Source: JBCAXA01 sp039183535 (GTDB lineage Bacteria; Pseudomonadota; Gammaproteobacteria; Steroidobacterales; Woeseiaceae). From it: a stretch of 64,000 nucleotides of DNA. The notes under the pieces are model-generated. The model did no database searches. It was not told the origin of the DNA and saw only the letters and a program-made list of their open reading frames with translations. Each line of letters begins with the position of its first letter. Within the stretch, counting starts at the first letter, position 1. Of the stretch, positions 35,633 through 45,385 are shown one piece after another. The position numbers and the translations under genes are program-made. Where the stretch lies: positions 23,960-87,959 of the forward strand of contig JBCDBO010000007.1 in NCBI GenBank assembly GCA_039183535.1, in the 5' to 3' direction.

Positions 35633-36202
35633 TCATGCTTCTACCGGCGCTTCTACGGGCGGCTCGGTTGACTCGATTTCGGGCGCTGTCTCGTCATCGG
35701 GTGGGCGCAGGTATTCAAGGGCCTTCGGCGCCAGGATCTTGATCCCGTTGCCGACTCGCTCGGCATAGGGAACCAGCTTCGAATTCTGCCACCAGGCGTC
35801 GGCGGAAAACCCGAGATAACTGCCGGCCAGCGCAACGACGCCGAGCAATAAAGCGCCGCGAAAAAACCCAAAGCCCATACCGAGTATGCGGTCGGTACCG
35901 GTCATGCCCGTTTGGTTGATGACGTACGACAGTGCCCAACCGACCAGTCCGCCCAGCAGCAGCACGGCGAAGAAAATCAGTGCGCGTCCCAACCACATCT
36001 TGAGTGCCACGGATTGGTCGAGCGCACCGAAACCGACGACGTTGGCAATCAGGTCGCTGCCGAGCGGTGCAAATCGAAGCGCCGCCCACGCGGCAACCAG
36101 CAAGGCCAGAACGGACACAGCTTCTTTGATAAAGCCGCGAAAGAACCCAACGACCATGCTCAGCGCAACCGCCGCCACAATGATCAAATCGACTATCGAC
36201 AC
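35633..36202 (-). CDS. cvpA: CvpA family membrane protein
   Basis: 189 residues with four hydrophobic segments (about 3-20, 25-45, 67-90, 103-125) and the SIVDLIIVAAVALSMVVGFFRGF start typical of CvpA. In E. coli it is needed for colicin V production and envelope robustness; its molecular action is unclear. The C-terminal tail is acidic and proline-rich (TEPPVEAPVEA). Confidence 0.93.
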   Translation of the reverse strand: MSIVDLIIVAAVALSMVVGFFRGFIKEAVSVLALLVAAWAALRFAPLGSDLIANVVGFGALDQSVALKMWLGRALIFFAVLLLGGLVGWALSYVINQTGMTGTDRILGMGFGFFRGALLLGVVALAGSYLGFSADAWWQNSKLVPYAERVGNGIKILAPKALEYLRPPDDETAPEIESTEPPVEAPVEA

Positions 36203-36223
36203 GTTAACTGCTCCGGGTAACGG

Positions 36224-36955
36224 CTACGGATGCTGCACGACGCGCGCGCTGTGGCCTTTTCGATCCAGCTCCGCCACCAGACGTTCTGCCGCCGATCGAT
36301 CAGCGACCGGACCGACCCGAACACGGTGCAGCGTCGTGCCGTTCCTTTCGATCTCGGTAAGAAACGCCGAAATGCCATCGGCCCGCAGGCTGGCTGCCAG
36401 CCGGCTGGCGTTGTCGCGGTCCGAAAAACTGCCGAGTTGCACGGCCCAAAGTCCATCCGCTGGCACGCTGGCCGGGGCGGCTTGCGGCTTTGTCGCTTCG
36501 GCTTGCGGCTTCGTGGCTGCGGCCTGCGGCTGCGGCTCGCTGACCGGCGGTTTCGGGGACGCTGCGACCGCATCGTTGGCCTCTGTTGCAGCATCTGTTG
36601 GCGCGGGTCTGGCGACCTCGGCAGCGGACTGATCGGTCGATTCCGGGGTAGTCACGCTCTCGTCGTCCGCTGCGACCGCCGGCGGCTCGGCCGGCAACTC
36701 GATAGGCTCGGAAACAGCCGACTCCGCCGACTCCGACGGCGATGCCGTGCCGGCACTGGGTAAAGGCTCACGCAGATCGATACGCCGCTGCTCGGTCGGC
36801 GTGGTCTCAAGGCCCGGTAGATTAACCGACTCGCTGATCGTATCGGTCTCGTTCGCCGGTCCGTCGAGAAACACGGGGACTAGCCAGAGCACGGCGACGA
36901 CCAGGACAACGGCGCCAACGAGACGTTGTTTAGTGGATTGATCCAAGCGAGCCAT
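36224..36955 (-). CDS. dedD: SPOR-domain cell-division protein, DedD-like
   Basis: 243 residues. A single N-terminal membrane segment after MARLDQSTKQRLVGAVVLV is followed by a long low-complexity acidic/alanine linker with a short repeated KPQAEATKPQAA stretch, then a C-terminal SPOR domain (about residues 166-243, GLWAVQLGSFSDRDNASRLA). SPOR binds denuded peptidoglycan at the septum. The folC-dedD-cvpA-purF order is conserved. Confidence 0.88.
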   Translation of the reverse strand: MARLDQSTKQRLVGAVVLVVAVLWLVPVFLDGPANETDTISESVNLPGLETTPTEQRRIDLREPLPSAGTASPSESAESAVSEPIELPAEPPAVAADDESVTTPESTDQSAAEVARPAPTDAATEANDAVAASPKPPVSEPQPQAAATKPQAEATKPQAAPASVPADGLWAVQLGSFSDRDNASRLAASLRADGISAFLTEIERNGTTLHRVRVGPVADRSAAERLVAELDRKGHSARVVQHP

Positions 36956-37000
36956 ACCCGGCAGCGACAGCCACGCAGTAACCGATAAGCGAAAGTCGGA

Positions 37001-38272
37001 TTATAGCCCAAGCGCTCGCAGCGCCGGGCCAACGACGGTAAACGAGCCGAACACGACGACGCGCTCGCCTGAACATGCATCACGCTGCAGCACCTCAACC
37101 GCCTCGGCAACCGTATCGAACCAGCCGCATGGGCTCGTCGTCGCCGCTGCGATGCGGCTGGCGAGCGTCAACGCCGGCACACTGGCCGCCGATTCGCCGC
37201 CGACCGCGTACCACTCGTCGATCGCCGGCGCGACAGCGTGGATCGTGCCGTCTAAGTCTTTGGTCGCTAACAAACCGACCAGTGCGCGCGTCTTCCCGGG
37301 AACCGGCCGCGACGTTAATGCCGCCGCTAGCGCCTCAGCGGCCGCCGGATTATGCGCAACGTCCAGCACCCAGGTCGGATCGCGACCGACCTCATGAAAA
37401 CGACCGGTAACCGTCAGCGCAGCTAAGCGCTGGCCAATGTCGCTCGGCAAGCGCTGCAAGCGCTGCAGCAAAGCGATGACCCCAGCCGCATTGGATAGTT
37501 GGTGCCGCCCAGCCAGCCCCAGCGGCGGTAAATCAACGAGCTCTACCGCAGCGCTGCGATACCGCCATTTCCCACTGGAAGCGACATCCAACTGGTAGTC
37601 GCGACCTGCGACCCATAGCGGCACGTCATTGGCGGCCGCGTAGGTGTCGATGCTGTCCGGCATGTCCAAGCCGGCAAACACAGCCGGGCGATTCGGTCGC
37701 AAAATTCCAGCCTTCTCAAGACCGATCAACTCGCGGGTATCGCCCAACCAGTCTTTGTGGTCTAGATCGATCGATGTAATCAGCATTGCGTCTGCGTGCA
37801 CCGCGTTTACCGCATCGAGCCGCCCGCCGAGGCCCACTTCTAAGATGACCGCATCGACGTTTGCCTGCTCGAACACGCGCAATGCAGCGAGTGTCGATGC
37901 CTCAAAATAGGTCAACGGCGTATCAGCGCGGACCGCTTCTAGCCACTCGAATGCAGCGATGATGGCAGCGTCGTCCGCAGCGACACCATCAATTGCAATA
38001 CGCTCGTTGTAGCGCACCAGATGCGGCGATGTGAATGTACCGACCAGCGTGTTCACATCGCGCAGTGAGGCAGCGAGCATCGCGACCGATGAGCCTTTGC
38101 CGTTGGTACCAGCAACGGTGATGACCAACGGCGGTCGTTGCCAATCGAGCCGCGACAAGACGGTGGCCGTCCGCTCGAGGCCGAGCTCGATCTCACGGGG
38201 ATTCAGTTGTTGGTGATAGGCAAGCCAATCGGCTAGATCGGCGTTAGCGCCCGGGGCTGGCAGCTTAGTCAG
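37001..38272 (-). CDS. folC: Folylpolyglutamate/dihydrofolate synthase (probable CTG start)
   Basis: 423 residues if it begins at CTG 38272, almost the length of E. coli FolC (422). The conserved N-terminus (ADLADWLAYHQQLNPREIEL) lies upstream of the first ATG, GTG or TTG in frame, a TTG at 38158, and a TAG closes the frame about 30 bases before the CTG. GGAG sits seven bases before that CTG, which overlaps the accD stop. ATP-binding loop VAGTNGKGSSVAML is intact. The enzyme adds glutate to dihydropteroate and folates. Confidence 0.93.
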   Translation of the reverse strand: MTKLPAPGANADLADWLAYHQQLNPREIELGLERTATVLSRLDWQRPPLVITVAGTNGKGSSVAMLAASLRDVNTLVGTFTSPHLVRYNERIAIDGVAADDAAIIAAFEWLEAVRADTPLTYFEASTLAALRVFEQANVDAVILEVGLGGRLDAVNAVHADAMLITSIDLDHKDWLGDTRELIGLEKAGILRPNRPAVFAGLDMPDSIDTYAAANDVPLWVAGRDYQLDVASSGKWRYRSAAVELVDLPPLGLAGRHQLSNAAGVIALLQRLQRLPSDIGQRLAALTVTGRFHEVGRDPTWVLDVAHNPAAAEALAAALTSRPVPGKTRALVGLLATKDLDGTIHAVAPAIDEWYAVGGESAASVPALTLASRIAAATTSPCGWFDTVAEAVEVLQRDACSGERVVVFGSFTVVGPALRALGL

Positions 38273-39173
38273 CGGCGGACTCCGGCTCCGCTGGCGAATC
38301 CGCTACTGCAGCCGGTGCCGATGCCGATAACGGCAGCAACTTGCCGACAAGACCGTCTAGGTAGGCACGCAAGTCACGACGATCGACAATCGCATCGATG
38401 GCGCCGTGCTCGAGCAAAAATTCGCTGCGCTGAAACCCCTCCGGCAGCTTCTCGCGAACGGTCTGTTCGATAACGCGCGGTCCTGCGAAGCCGATTAAGG
38501 CGCCGGGTTCAGCGAGATTGATATCGCCGAGCATAGCGAGACTCGCCGATACGCCACCCGTCGTTGGGTCGGTGAGGACCGATACGTACGGCACACCCGC
38601 AGCACCTAACTCCGCAAGTGCAGCGCTCGTTTTGGCCATTTGAAAGAGCGAAAACAAAGCCTCTTGCATACGCGCTCCACCGCTTGCCGAGAACGACACA
38701 AACGGTATGCGCTCGTCGCACGCCAACCGAGCCGCACGCGCGAATCGCTCACCGACGACCGAACCCATCGAGCCACCCATGAACTTAAACTCGAAAGCCG
38801 TTGCGACCCAAGGCCGCCCCTCGATGGTGCCGCGCATCGCAATTAATGCATCACGTTCGCCGGTGGCTTTTTGGGCCTGATACAAACGATCGCGATAGCG
38901 TTTGGAATCACGAAACTTTAATGGGTCATCGGGCTCAAGTTCTGCGCCGATTTCGGCGGTTGACTCAGCGTCGAACAACATCAGCAACCGTTCGCGTGCG
39001 CCCACACGCAGGTGATGCCGACATTGCGGGCAAACTTTTACGTTCTTCTCGAGCTCACTTCGAAATAGCTGCGCATTGCAGCTCGGGCACTGAATCCACA
39101 GACCCTCCGGCACCGACTTCGATCGGCTTTGCGTCTTCACCCGTGCCGGCAGAATTTTTTCGAACCAACTCAC
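38265..39173 (-). CDS. accD: Acetyl-CoA carboxylase carboxyltransferase, beta subunit
   Basis: 302 residues. The N-terminal zinc ribbon has two CxxC pairs (QCPSCNAQ and VCPQCRHH). The carboxyltransferase core includes SFSASGGARMQE and SVLTDPTTGGVSASLA. With AccA it transfers carboxyl from biotin to acetyl-CoA, the first step of fatty-acid synthesis. The trpF gene that often lies between truA and accD is absent; 12 bases separate them. Confidence 0.98.
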   Translation of the reverse strand: MSWFEKILPARVKTQSRSKSVPEGLWIQCPSCNAQLFRSELEKNVKVCPQCRHHLRVGARERLLMLFDAESTAEIGAELEPDDPLKFRDSKRYRDRLYQAQKATGERDALIAMRGTIEGRPWVATAFEFKFMGGSMGSVVGERFARAARLACDERIPFVSFSASGGARMQEALFSLFQMAKTSAALAELGAAGVPYVSVLTDPTTGGVSASLAMLGDINLAEPGALIGFAGPRVIEQTVREKLPEGFQRSEFLLEHGAIDAIVDRRDLRAYLDGLVGKLLPLSASAPAAVADSPAEPESAAD

Positions 39174-39185
39174 CGCGCCAGTGTA

Positions 39186-40007
39186 TCAACAAGACCAAGA
39201 AGCGGGTAGCGGCAGCGCGCCGGCAATAGACTGATCCGTGTTGAGTGTGCCGACATCGACCAGACCGCTTGCGGCTGGGTAGCCAACCGACCACAAATAA
39301 AGACCATGCGGCGGCGCTGCGAATGGCGCTGCGGTTCGATCGCGTTTCGCCAGCAACTCGCCAATCGCATCTGCGGAAAGTTCGCCGCGACCGACGCTAA
39401 TTAGCGCACCAGTCATGTTACGCACCATGTGCTGAACGAAGGCATTGGCGCGAACATCGAACCAAATGTAGCTGCCATGGCGCGCTACCGCCGCGTCTGA
39501 GACGTTTCGCGTTGGGCTCTTTGATTGGCATCCAGCCGCGCGGAAACTGGAAAAGTCGTGCTCACCGACAAAGTGCTGCGCTGCGCGATGCATCGCATCG
39601 ACATCGAGCGACTCTGCAACGCGGTAGACACGACCGTGGTTAACAACGGAGCGCTGCGCGGCGGCGTGGATAACGTAAATGTAGCGTCGCCAGATCGCGT
39701 TGAAACGGGCGTGAAAATCGTCAGCGACACGACGAACCCAACGCACCGCGATGTCGTCAGGTAAGCGCGAGTTTCCGCCAGCGAGCCAGTTGTAATCGCT
39801 GCGGACCGCCGTTGTATCAAAATGCACGACTTGGCCGAGTGCATGGACACCGGTATCGGTGCGACCGGCGCAAACGACATCGATCGATTGAGCGGCTATC
39901 TCACTGAGCGCACGTTCCAATTCCGCTTGCACCGACGGCCCATGATGCTGGCGTTGCCAGCCCATGTAGCGTTCACCGAGATACTCAATGCCGAGCGCGA
40001 TACGCAC
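39186..40007 (-). CDS. truA: tRNA pseudouridine(38-40) synthase
   Basis: 273 residues. The catalytic aspartate lies in CAGRTDTGVHALGQV, followed by YHARFNAIWRRYIYVI-like and HMVRNMTGALISVGRG motifs of TruA. It modifies the anticodon stem of many tRNAs. ATG 40007 lies 16 bases after the fimV stop. Confidence 0.97.
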   Translation of the reverse strand: MRIALGIEYLGERYMGWQRQHHGPSVQAELERALSEIAAQSIDVVCAGRTDTGVHALGQVVHFDTTAVRSDYNWLAGGNSRLPDDIAVRWVRRVADDFHARFNAIWRRYIYVIHAAAQRSVVNHGRVYRVAESLDVDAMHRAAQHFVGEHDFSSFRAAGCQSKSPTRNVSDAAVARHGSYIWFDVRANAFVQHMVRNMTGALISVGRGELSADAIGELLAKRDRTAAPFAAPPHGLYLWSVGYPAASGLVDVGTLNTDQSIAGALPLPASWSC

Positions 40008-40023
40008 GCTGCTCGCGAACGAA

Positions 40024-43000
40024 TCAGTTCAGATCGTCGAGGAGTTTGCGCGCCTCTTGCTGCTGGGCGGACGAGCCTTCATCAGCGACCTCGCGCAAAA
40101 TGCTGCGTGCTCCTTCCGGGTCACCCATATCGATGTAGGCGCGCGCGAGATCGAGCTTGGTGCCAACCTCGGTCATCGTGCGATTGTCGGGCTCACCGTC
40201 GAGCGACTCGGCCCGCGTAGCAGTTGGCGCATCATCGTCATTGCTGCTGTCCAGCCCGACGTCGAGATCAAGCGGGTCGTCGGCGAGCGATTCAGCCATT
40301 ACGTCCTGCTCCAAATCGTTTTGGTGCGGACTTTCCAACGGCCGTTCGACCGTGGCATCGATCGAGTCTTCCAGCTGCCCGAAGTCGGTTTTCTGCAACG
40401 CTGCCGTCAAATCATCGAGATCAAGATCGACATCGTCGTCCGATATGACCGGCACGCGTCCGGTGGTCGTACCACCCGCATCGTTCGAATCGAGAAAGCC
40501 GCTTTCCTCGGCCAACAACGTTTCGTCGTCCGACGCACTGGCGATTAGCGAGTCATCGAGGTCAACAGGCGCTAACAGGGTATCGGCGTCTCCGGCGGCC
40601 GCCGTGTCATTGCTGGCCGCGCTGCCCGGCGCCAATACCGTCACGCTATCGCCGCTGGCAGGATGCTGCAGCGTCGGATCTGCTTCGCCGACAGGCGGAA
40701 TGTCATCCGGACTAACGCCGAGTGTTTCGATACTCGAGTCAATATCGAGTTCTTCGATGTCAGCCAGGTTTATGATGGCCGACTTCTCCGCGCTGTCTTC
40801 GATACCGTCGAGATCCAGGCCTAAATCGTCAAGGTCGATCTCTGCGGTTTCGTCGCTGCGCGGTACGCGATCGTCGACAGCAGGGCTCTCGATTGTTGGC
40901 GTTTCCTGCGTCGCACCACCGTCGACGGGACGCTCGACTGTCGGATCGTCATCGATCAAGCGCTCGACCGTGGGGCTGTCGTCATCGGCCAGTCGTTCAA
41001 CCGTTGGCGGCTCATCACTCGCTTCGAACAAGTCGCCGGTGTCGAGGTCGATCTCCCCGGCATCGTGTGCGCCGGTGGCCGTAAATTCGAAATCGAGACC
41101 ATCGCCAGCGGCGCCGTCGGCACCCAGCTCGGCGGAACCACCTTCGTCATCGACGGCGAAGTCGATGTCCATCCCACTGCTGCTGGGATTGTCGGCGGCG
41201 AAATCAAGGTCGACCGACTCCATTGGTGCGGCGGCAGCGCCGGCGAATAAGGCATGCGTCGGTGCAATTTGTTGGCCCATGATGCGGACTTTGTCCCAGC
41301 CATCGTCACCGTCACCACCGATATGCTCGTGCAATTGCTCGGCGGCCTTGACGAATCCGTCTTGGTTACCCCAGACGAAATACACCTCCGCTAATTTCTC
41401 CTTGAAATCACGACGTTGTGGGTCGCTAGCGATGGCGCCAGTGATCAAATCGGCCGCTTGATCGTAAAGTCCGTAGGCCATGTGGAAGTCGGCCTCTGCA
41501 ATCGGATCGGTCTGATCGAACGTGACCGCCGTTTCGCTGCTAAACGTATCTTCGATCGCGTAGTTATCGGACCCTGCCGCGGGCGCACCGCTCGGCTTCG
41601 CCGGAGCAAGCGACTCGTCGAGATTAGCCGTCGTCCGGCCCTTGTCTGCCTCAACGACAACGATCGATTCATCGTCGTTAGCCAGTGCACGCAAACGCGA
41701 CGTCGCTTCACGGGAGTCGTCGTCGACACCTTCAAAATCGTCTAGCGCTTCCCAGGTACCGGTCGAATCATCGTCACCCCCGCGACGCATACGCGCGAGC
41801 AACGGCAACAACAGCAATAAGGCCACGACGCCGAGCCCAACCCAGGTCCAAATGCTGCCCAAGGCGCCGGTGACGCGCTCCATCAACGTTGGTGCGGGCG
41901 CCGGCGCGGCGATCGTCGGTTGCGGTGTGGTTGTCGTCGGTGCGGGCGTCGGTGGAACGGGATCTTCCGCGTCCGGCGAGCCAGCGTCGCTACCGTCGAC
42001 GGCAGCTAACGCCGTGTCAGTCTCGTCGGGCGCGTTATCGACCAAAATTTCGTCGCTGCTGGTCGCTTCTAAGTCAACACCAGGACTGACGCTGCCAGTC
42101 GCGTCGTCGACCGCTGCCTCGGGTTCGACGCCATCAATAATATCGGCGGCGCTCGCCCCTTGCGTACCCGCCAATTGGGCACGCAGCTCAGCCAGCTCAC
42201 GGTCACGGATCGACAACAGCCGATCGCGTTCGGCGAGCTCACGCTCGAGCGACGCGACGGCGGCACCGTCCACGCCAGCAGCCGAAGAAGAACCGCTCAC
42301 GGATGCACTACGCGCCGGGTCGGCACTGCTGGAATCGTCGGGCGGTAGCAGCCGCAACGTCCCGTTTTGTGGCGCTCCGCCGCGCCAGTCTTGATTTTGG
42401 CGCCGAACCTCGGTCAGCGCCGCGCTGCGGCCGCGGGCGCGCATCTCGTCCGCACTCGGTATCCGCAGCGTAGCGCCTGCGTTCAGTCGATTAATATTGC
42501 CACCGAACGCAGCCGGGTTCGCATCGAACAACGACAGCATGACCTGGTTGGTGGTTAAGTCGGTGGCGGGCCGGACCCGCTCGGCGATTTCCCACAGCGT
42601 GTCGTTGCGGCGCACCACGTACTGGTCGCCGTCAAAACTTGGTGCCGCAGCCGGTCGTTGCGACGGCGTCGCGGTCGCTGGCCGACGGACGGTGCCGCCA
42701 CTCGGCGTCGAGCGTTGCGGCGCACGAGCTGGCGGCGGTGGAGCGGCACGTTCGGCAAAGATCGGCGGATCGAGTAAGACCGTGTACTCGCGAAGCAGAC
42801 GGCCGCGTGACCAATTCGCCTCGATAAGCATCGTGACAAACGGCTCGGTAATCGGAGCCTCGCTGGTCAGACGAACAATCGCGCCGCCATCCACACGCTG
42901 AATGTCGAACTGAATGCGCGTCAGGTACGGTGGTCGATCAAGACCGTACCGCGTGAACGTGGCGGCCGGTGCGAGGAATACCTCCAGTGACCGAAGCTCG

Positions 43001-43149
43001 TCGGGGGTGACTGAGAGCAACTCAATTTCGGCAACGAGTGGCTCGTTGAGCGCCGACTGCAGTTCGATGTCCCCAAGCCCTAATGCTTGCGCGACACCGG
43101 CCCACGCCATAGCCGAAAACGCCACCACGGGCGCAATACGACGCAACAT
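40024..43149 (-). CDS. fimV: FimV-like pilus assembly/polar hub protein
   Basis: 1041 residues from ATG 43149, which follows GGAG by eight bases; the frame extends 29 codons upstream. Signal peptide ends near AQA-LGLGDIELQS. Then an N-terminal FimV domain with SALNEPLVAEIELL, a LysM (YVVRRNDTLWEIAERV), a coiled coil (LERELAERDRLLSIRDREL), one membrane segment (WTWVGLGVVALLLLLPLLA), an acidic repeat-rich cytoplasmic region and the C-terminal FimV motif LARAYIDMGDPEGARSIL. It links peptidoglycan to type IV pilus and polarity proteins. Several TVER/TVEQ-type motifs recur. Confidence 0.93.
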   Translation of the reverse strand: MLRRIAPVVAFSAMAWAGVAQALGLGDIELQSALNEPLVAEIELLSVTPDELRSLEVFLAPAATFTRYGLDRPPYLTRIQFDIQRVDGGAIVRLTSEAPITEPFVTMLIEANWSRGRLLREYTVLLDPPIFAERAAPPPPARAPQRSTPSGGTVRRPATATPSQRPAAAPSFDGDQYVVRRNDTLWEIAERVRPATDLTTNQVMLSLFDANPAAFGGNINRLNAGATLRIPSADEMRARGRSAALTEVRRQNQDWRGGAPQNGTLRLLPPDDSSSADPARSASVSGSSSAAGVDGAAVASLERELAERDRLLSIRDRELAELRAQLAGTQGASAADIIDGVEPEAAVDDATGSVSPGVDLEATSSDEILVDNAPDETDTALAAVDGSDAGSPDAEDPVPPTPAPTTTTPQPTIAAPAPAPTLMERVTGALGSIWTWVGLGVVALLLLLPLLARMRRGGDDDSTGTWEALDDFEGVDDDSREATSRLRALANDDESIVVVEADKGRTTANLDESLAPAKPSGAPAAGSDNYAIEDTFSSETAVTFDQTDPIAEADFHMAYGLYDQAADLITGAIASDPQRRDFKEKLAEVYFVWGNQDGFVKAAEQLHEHIGGDGDDGWDKVRIMGQQIAPTHALFAGAAAAPMESVDLDFAADNPSSSGMDIDFAVDDEGGSAELGADGAAGDGLDFEFTATGAHDAGEIDLDTGDLFEASDEPPTVERLADDDSPTVERLIDDDPTVERPVDGGATQETPTIESPAVDDRVPRSDETAEIDLDDLGLDLDGIEDSAEKSAIINLADIEELDIDSSIETLGVSPDDIPPVGEADPTLQHPASGDSVTVLAPGSAASNDTAAAGDADTLLAPVDLDDSLIASASDDETLLAEESGFLDSNDAGGTTTGRVPVISDDDVDLDLDDLTAALQKTDFGQLEDSIDATVERPLESPHQNDLEQDVMAESLADDPLDLDVGLDSSNDDDAPTATRAESLDGEPDNRTMTEVGTKLDLARAYIDMGDPEGARSILREVADEGSSAQQQEARKLLDDLN

Positions 43150-43251
43150 AACGAAATCTCCGGCCTTTTTATCGTTGCCCGACGGTGACGGCGGGCGTTG
43201 ACCGCCGCTGCGGTTGCCCGAATCCCTGGCTTTCATTGACTTAACTATAGC

Positions 43252-44274
43252 TTATAAAAGGTTTTTTACCAAAATTTCAGCAATTTGCACGCTATTCAGC
43301 GCCGCTCCCTTACGCACGTTGTCAGCGACGATCCATAGACATAATCCATGCTGAAGGCTTATGTCATCCCGTATCCGACCTACGTATACCGGATCATTGC
43401 CCGACGCTTCTGTGACCGCCGTCGGATAACCGCCAAGACGATGCTCATCGAGCACTTCGATCCCTGGCGCCGCCGCTAAAATCTGGCGAGCCTGCTCTGC
43501 CGATAACGCGTCTTCGAATTCGATTTGCACCGCTTCTGAATGACCGAAGAAGCTCGGGATGCGCACGCACGTCGCACTGACCGCCAACTCATCGACGGCC
43601 AGAATCTTACGAGTCTCCCAGACCATCTTCATCTCTTCGCGCGTGTAGCCGTTATCCTCGAACGTATCGATATGCGGCAGCGCATTGAACGCGATTTGTT
43701 TTTCCGCATCATCGAGCTCAAGCGGTCGCGCGTTCAATAAGTCAGCAGTTTGCTTAGCAAGTTTTTCGACGTTGTTGCGCCCGGCGCCCGAGACGGCTTG
43801 ATACGTTGCAATGCTCAGCCGGCGAATCGGTACAACATCGTGCAGCGGCTTAAGCGCAACCAGCATTTGAATGGTCGAGCAATTCGGGTTCGCGATAATC
43901 CCACGATTGCGGTACTCGTCGATGGCCTCCGGGTTCACCTCAGGCACGACCAACGGAACGTCGGCGTCATAGCGAAATTCCGACGTGTTATCGATGACAA
44001 CACAGCCGGCCTCCGCTGCACGTGGCGCGTGCACTCGCGAAACCGAGCCACCGGCAGAAAACAGGCCGATCGCCGCTTGGCGGTAGTCAAAGCTATCGGC
44101 ATCGATAACATCGATCGCTTTGCCGCCGAAATCGACCGTCTTGCCAAGCGAGCGATTACTCGCCAGTGGAAACAGCGTATCAACGGGAAACTGACGCTCG
44201 TGCAACAGGTTGATTATTGTCTCGCCGACAAGACCGGTAGCACCGAGTACGGCAACATTGAGGGCTTTGGTCAT
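43252..44274 (-). CDS. asd: Aspartate-semialdehyde dehydrogenase
   Basis: 340 residues from ATG 44274 (MTKALNVAVLGATGLVGETI). A GTG at 44313, overlapping the aroC stop, would add 13 residues. The active cysteine lies in NPNCSTIQMLVALKPL. Its length and sequence fit the short Asd2 class. It makes aspartate semialdehyde for lysine, threonine, methionine and cell-wall diaminopimelate. The asd-fimV order is conserved in pseudomonads. Confidence 0.97.
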   Translation of the reverse strand: MTKALNVAVLGATGLVGETIINLLHERQFPVDTLFPLASNRSLGKTVDFGGKAIDVIDADSFDYRQAAIGLFSAGGSVSRVHAPRAAEAGCVVIDNTSEFRYDADVPLVVPEVNPEAIDEYRNRGIIANPNCSTIQMLVALKPLHDVVPIRRLSIATYQAVSGAGRNNVEKLAKQTADLLNARPLELDDAEKQIAFNALPHIDTFEDNGYTREEMKMVWETRKILAVDELAVSATCVRIPSFFGHSEAVQIEFEDALSAEQARQILAAAPGIEVLDEHRLGGYPTAVTEASGNDPVYVGRIRDDISLQHGLCLWIVADNVRKGAALNSVQIAEILVKNLL

Positions 44275-44305
44275 AGTTTCGTCATGGTCATCACGTGGGT
44301 GCGTC

Positions 44306-45379
44306 TTACTCACCGCCCGCGCGGCCGGTTTGACCGCGATGGCGCAGGACGTGGTCCATCAGTGTCAGTGCGACCATCGCCTCAGCAATCGGCGTCGCGC
44401 GCAAACCGACGCACGGATCATGTCTGCCTTTGGTAACGATCTCGGTTGTCTCTCCGGCGGTTGTTACGGTCTTGCCCGGTTTACGAATACTCGATGTCGG
44501 TTTCAGCGCAATGCCCAGCAGCAAGTCTTGCCCCGACGAAATGCCACCGAGCGTACCGCCCGCTGAATTGCTGGCGAAGCCGTCGGTACCGATCTCGTCA
44601 CGGTGCTCGCTGCCTCGCTGGGTGACGACTCGAAATCCATCTCCGAACTCAACGCCTTTGACCGCATTGATACTCATAAGGCCGTGGGCGAGATCCGCTT
44701 CCAATTTATCGAACACCGGTTCGCCCAATCCAACGGGCATACCAGTCACCCGAATATCTATTCGCGCGCCAATGGAATCGCCGTCCTTACGCAGCGCATC
44801 CATAAACTGTTCAAGCTCGTCGAGTTTGTCTGGATCGGCACAAAAAAACGGATTGTCGTCGACGCTACTCAGGTCCGTTGCCGCCAAAACCAACGGGCCA
44901 ACTTGCGCGACGAATCCGTGAATGCCGATCCCTAACGATTCGCGCAGATACTTGCGGGCGATACCGCCGGCGGCGACGCGCATAGCGGTTTCTCGGGCGG
45001 ACGCGCGGCCTCCGCCTCGATAATCGCGCAGTCCGTATTTTTTGAGATAGGTAAAATCGGCGTGTCCGGGCCGAAACTTGTCTTTGATGTCGCCGTAGTC
45101 TCGCGACCGTTGATCGGTATTCTCGATCAGCAAACCAATCGGTGTGCCGGTCGTCACTCCCTCGAAGACACCGGACAAAATCTTGACCTGATCGGCCTCA
45201 CGTCGAGGGCTGACATGCCGAGACTTACCCGGGCGACGCCGGTCGAGGTCGTGTTGCAAGTCGGCCTCTGACAGCGCCAAACCTGGCGGGCAGCCGTCAA
45301 CGATGCACCCGAGCGCAACGCCGTGGCTCTCACCGAACGTCGTCACCGAAAAGGCCCGACCGAATGAATTTCCAGACAT
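44306..45379 (-). CDS. aroC: Chorismate synthase
   Basis: 357 residues. MSGNSFGRAFSVTTFGESHG at the start and the FMN-binding RGGGRASARETAMRVAAGG line are family signatures, as is SAGGTLGGISSGQDL. It makes chorismate from 5-enolpyruvylshikimate-3-phosphate. Six bases separate it from prmB, as in enterics. Confidence 0.98.
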   Translation of the reverse strand: MSGNSFGRAFSVTTFGESHGVALGCIVDGCPPGLALSEADLQHDLDRRRPGKSRHVSPRREADQVKILSGVFEGVTTGTPIGLLIENTDQRSRDYGDIKDKFRPGHADFTYLKKYGLRDYRGGGRASARETAMRVAAGGIARKYLRESLGIGIHGFVAQVGPLVLAATDLSSVDDNPFFCADPDKLDELEQFMDALRKDGDSIGARIDIRVTGMPVGLGEPVFDKLEADLAHGLMSINAVKGVEFGDGFRVVTQRGSEHRDEIGTDGFASNSAGGTLGGISSGQDLLLGIALKPTSSIRKPGKTVTTAGETTEIVTKGRHDPCVGLRATPIAEAMVALTLMDHVLRHRGQTGRAGGE

Positions 45380-45385
45380 GCTGTG

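Noticed and set aside
36478..36545. Short imperfect repeats in dedD
   Set aside because: They encode the alanine/lysine/proline linker of the SPOR protein and need no separate explanation.
40157..41461. 434-codon open frame on the plus strand
   Set aside because: Fully antisense to fimV; serine-rich translation reflects the reverse of the acidic FimV region and shows no family.
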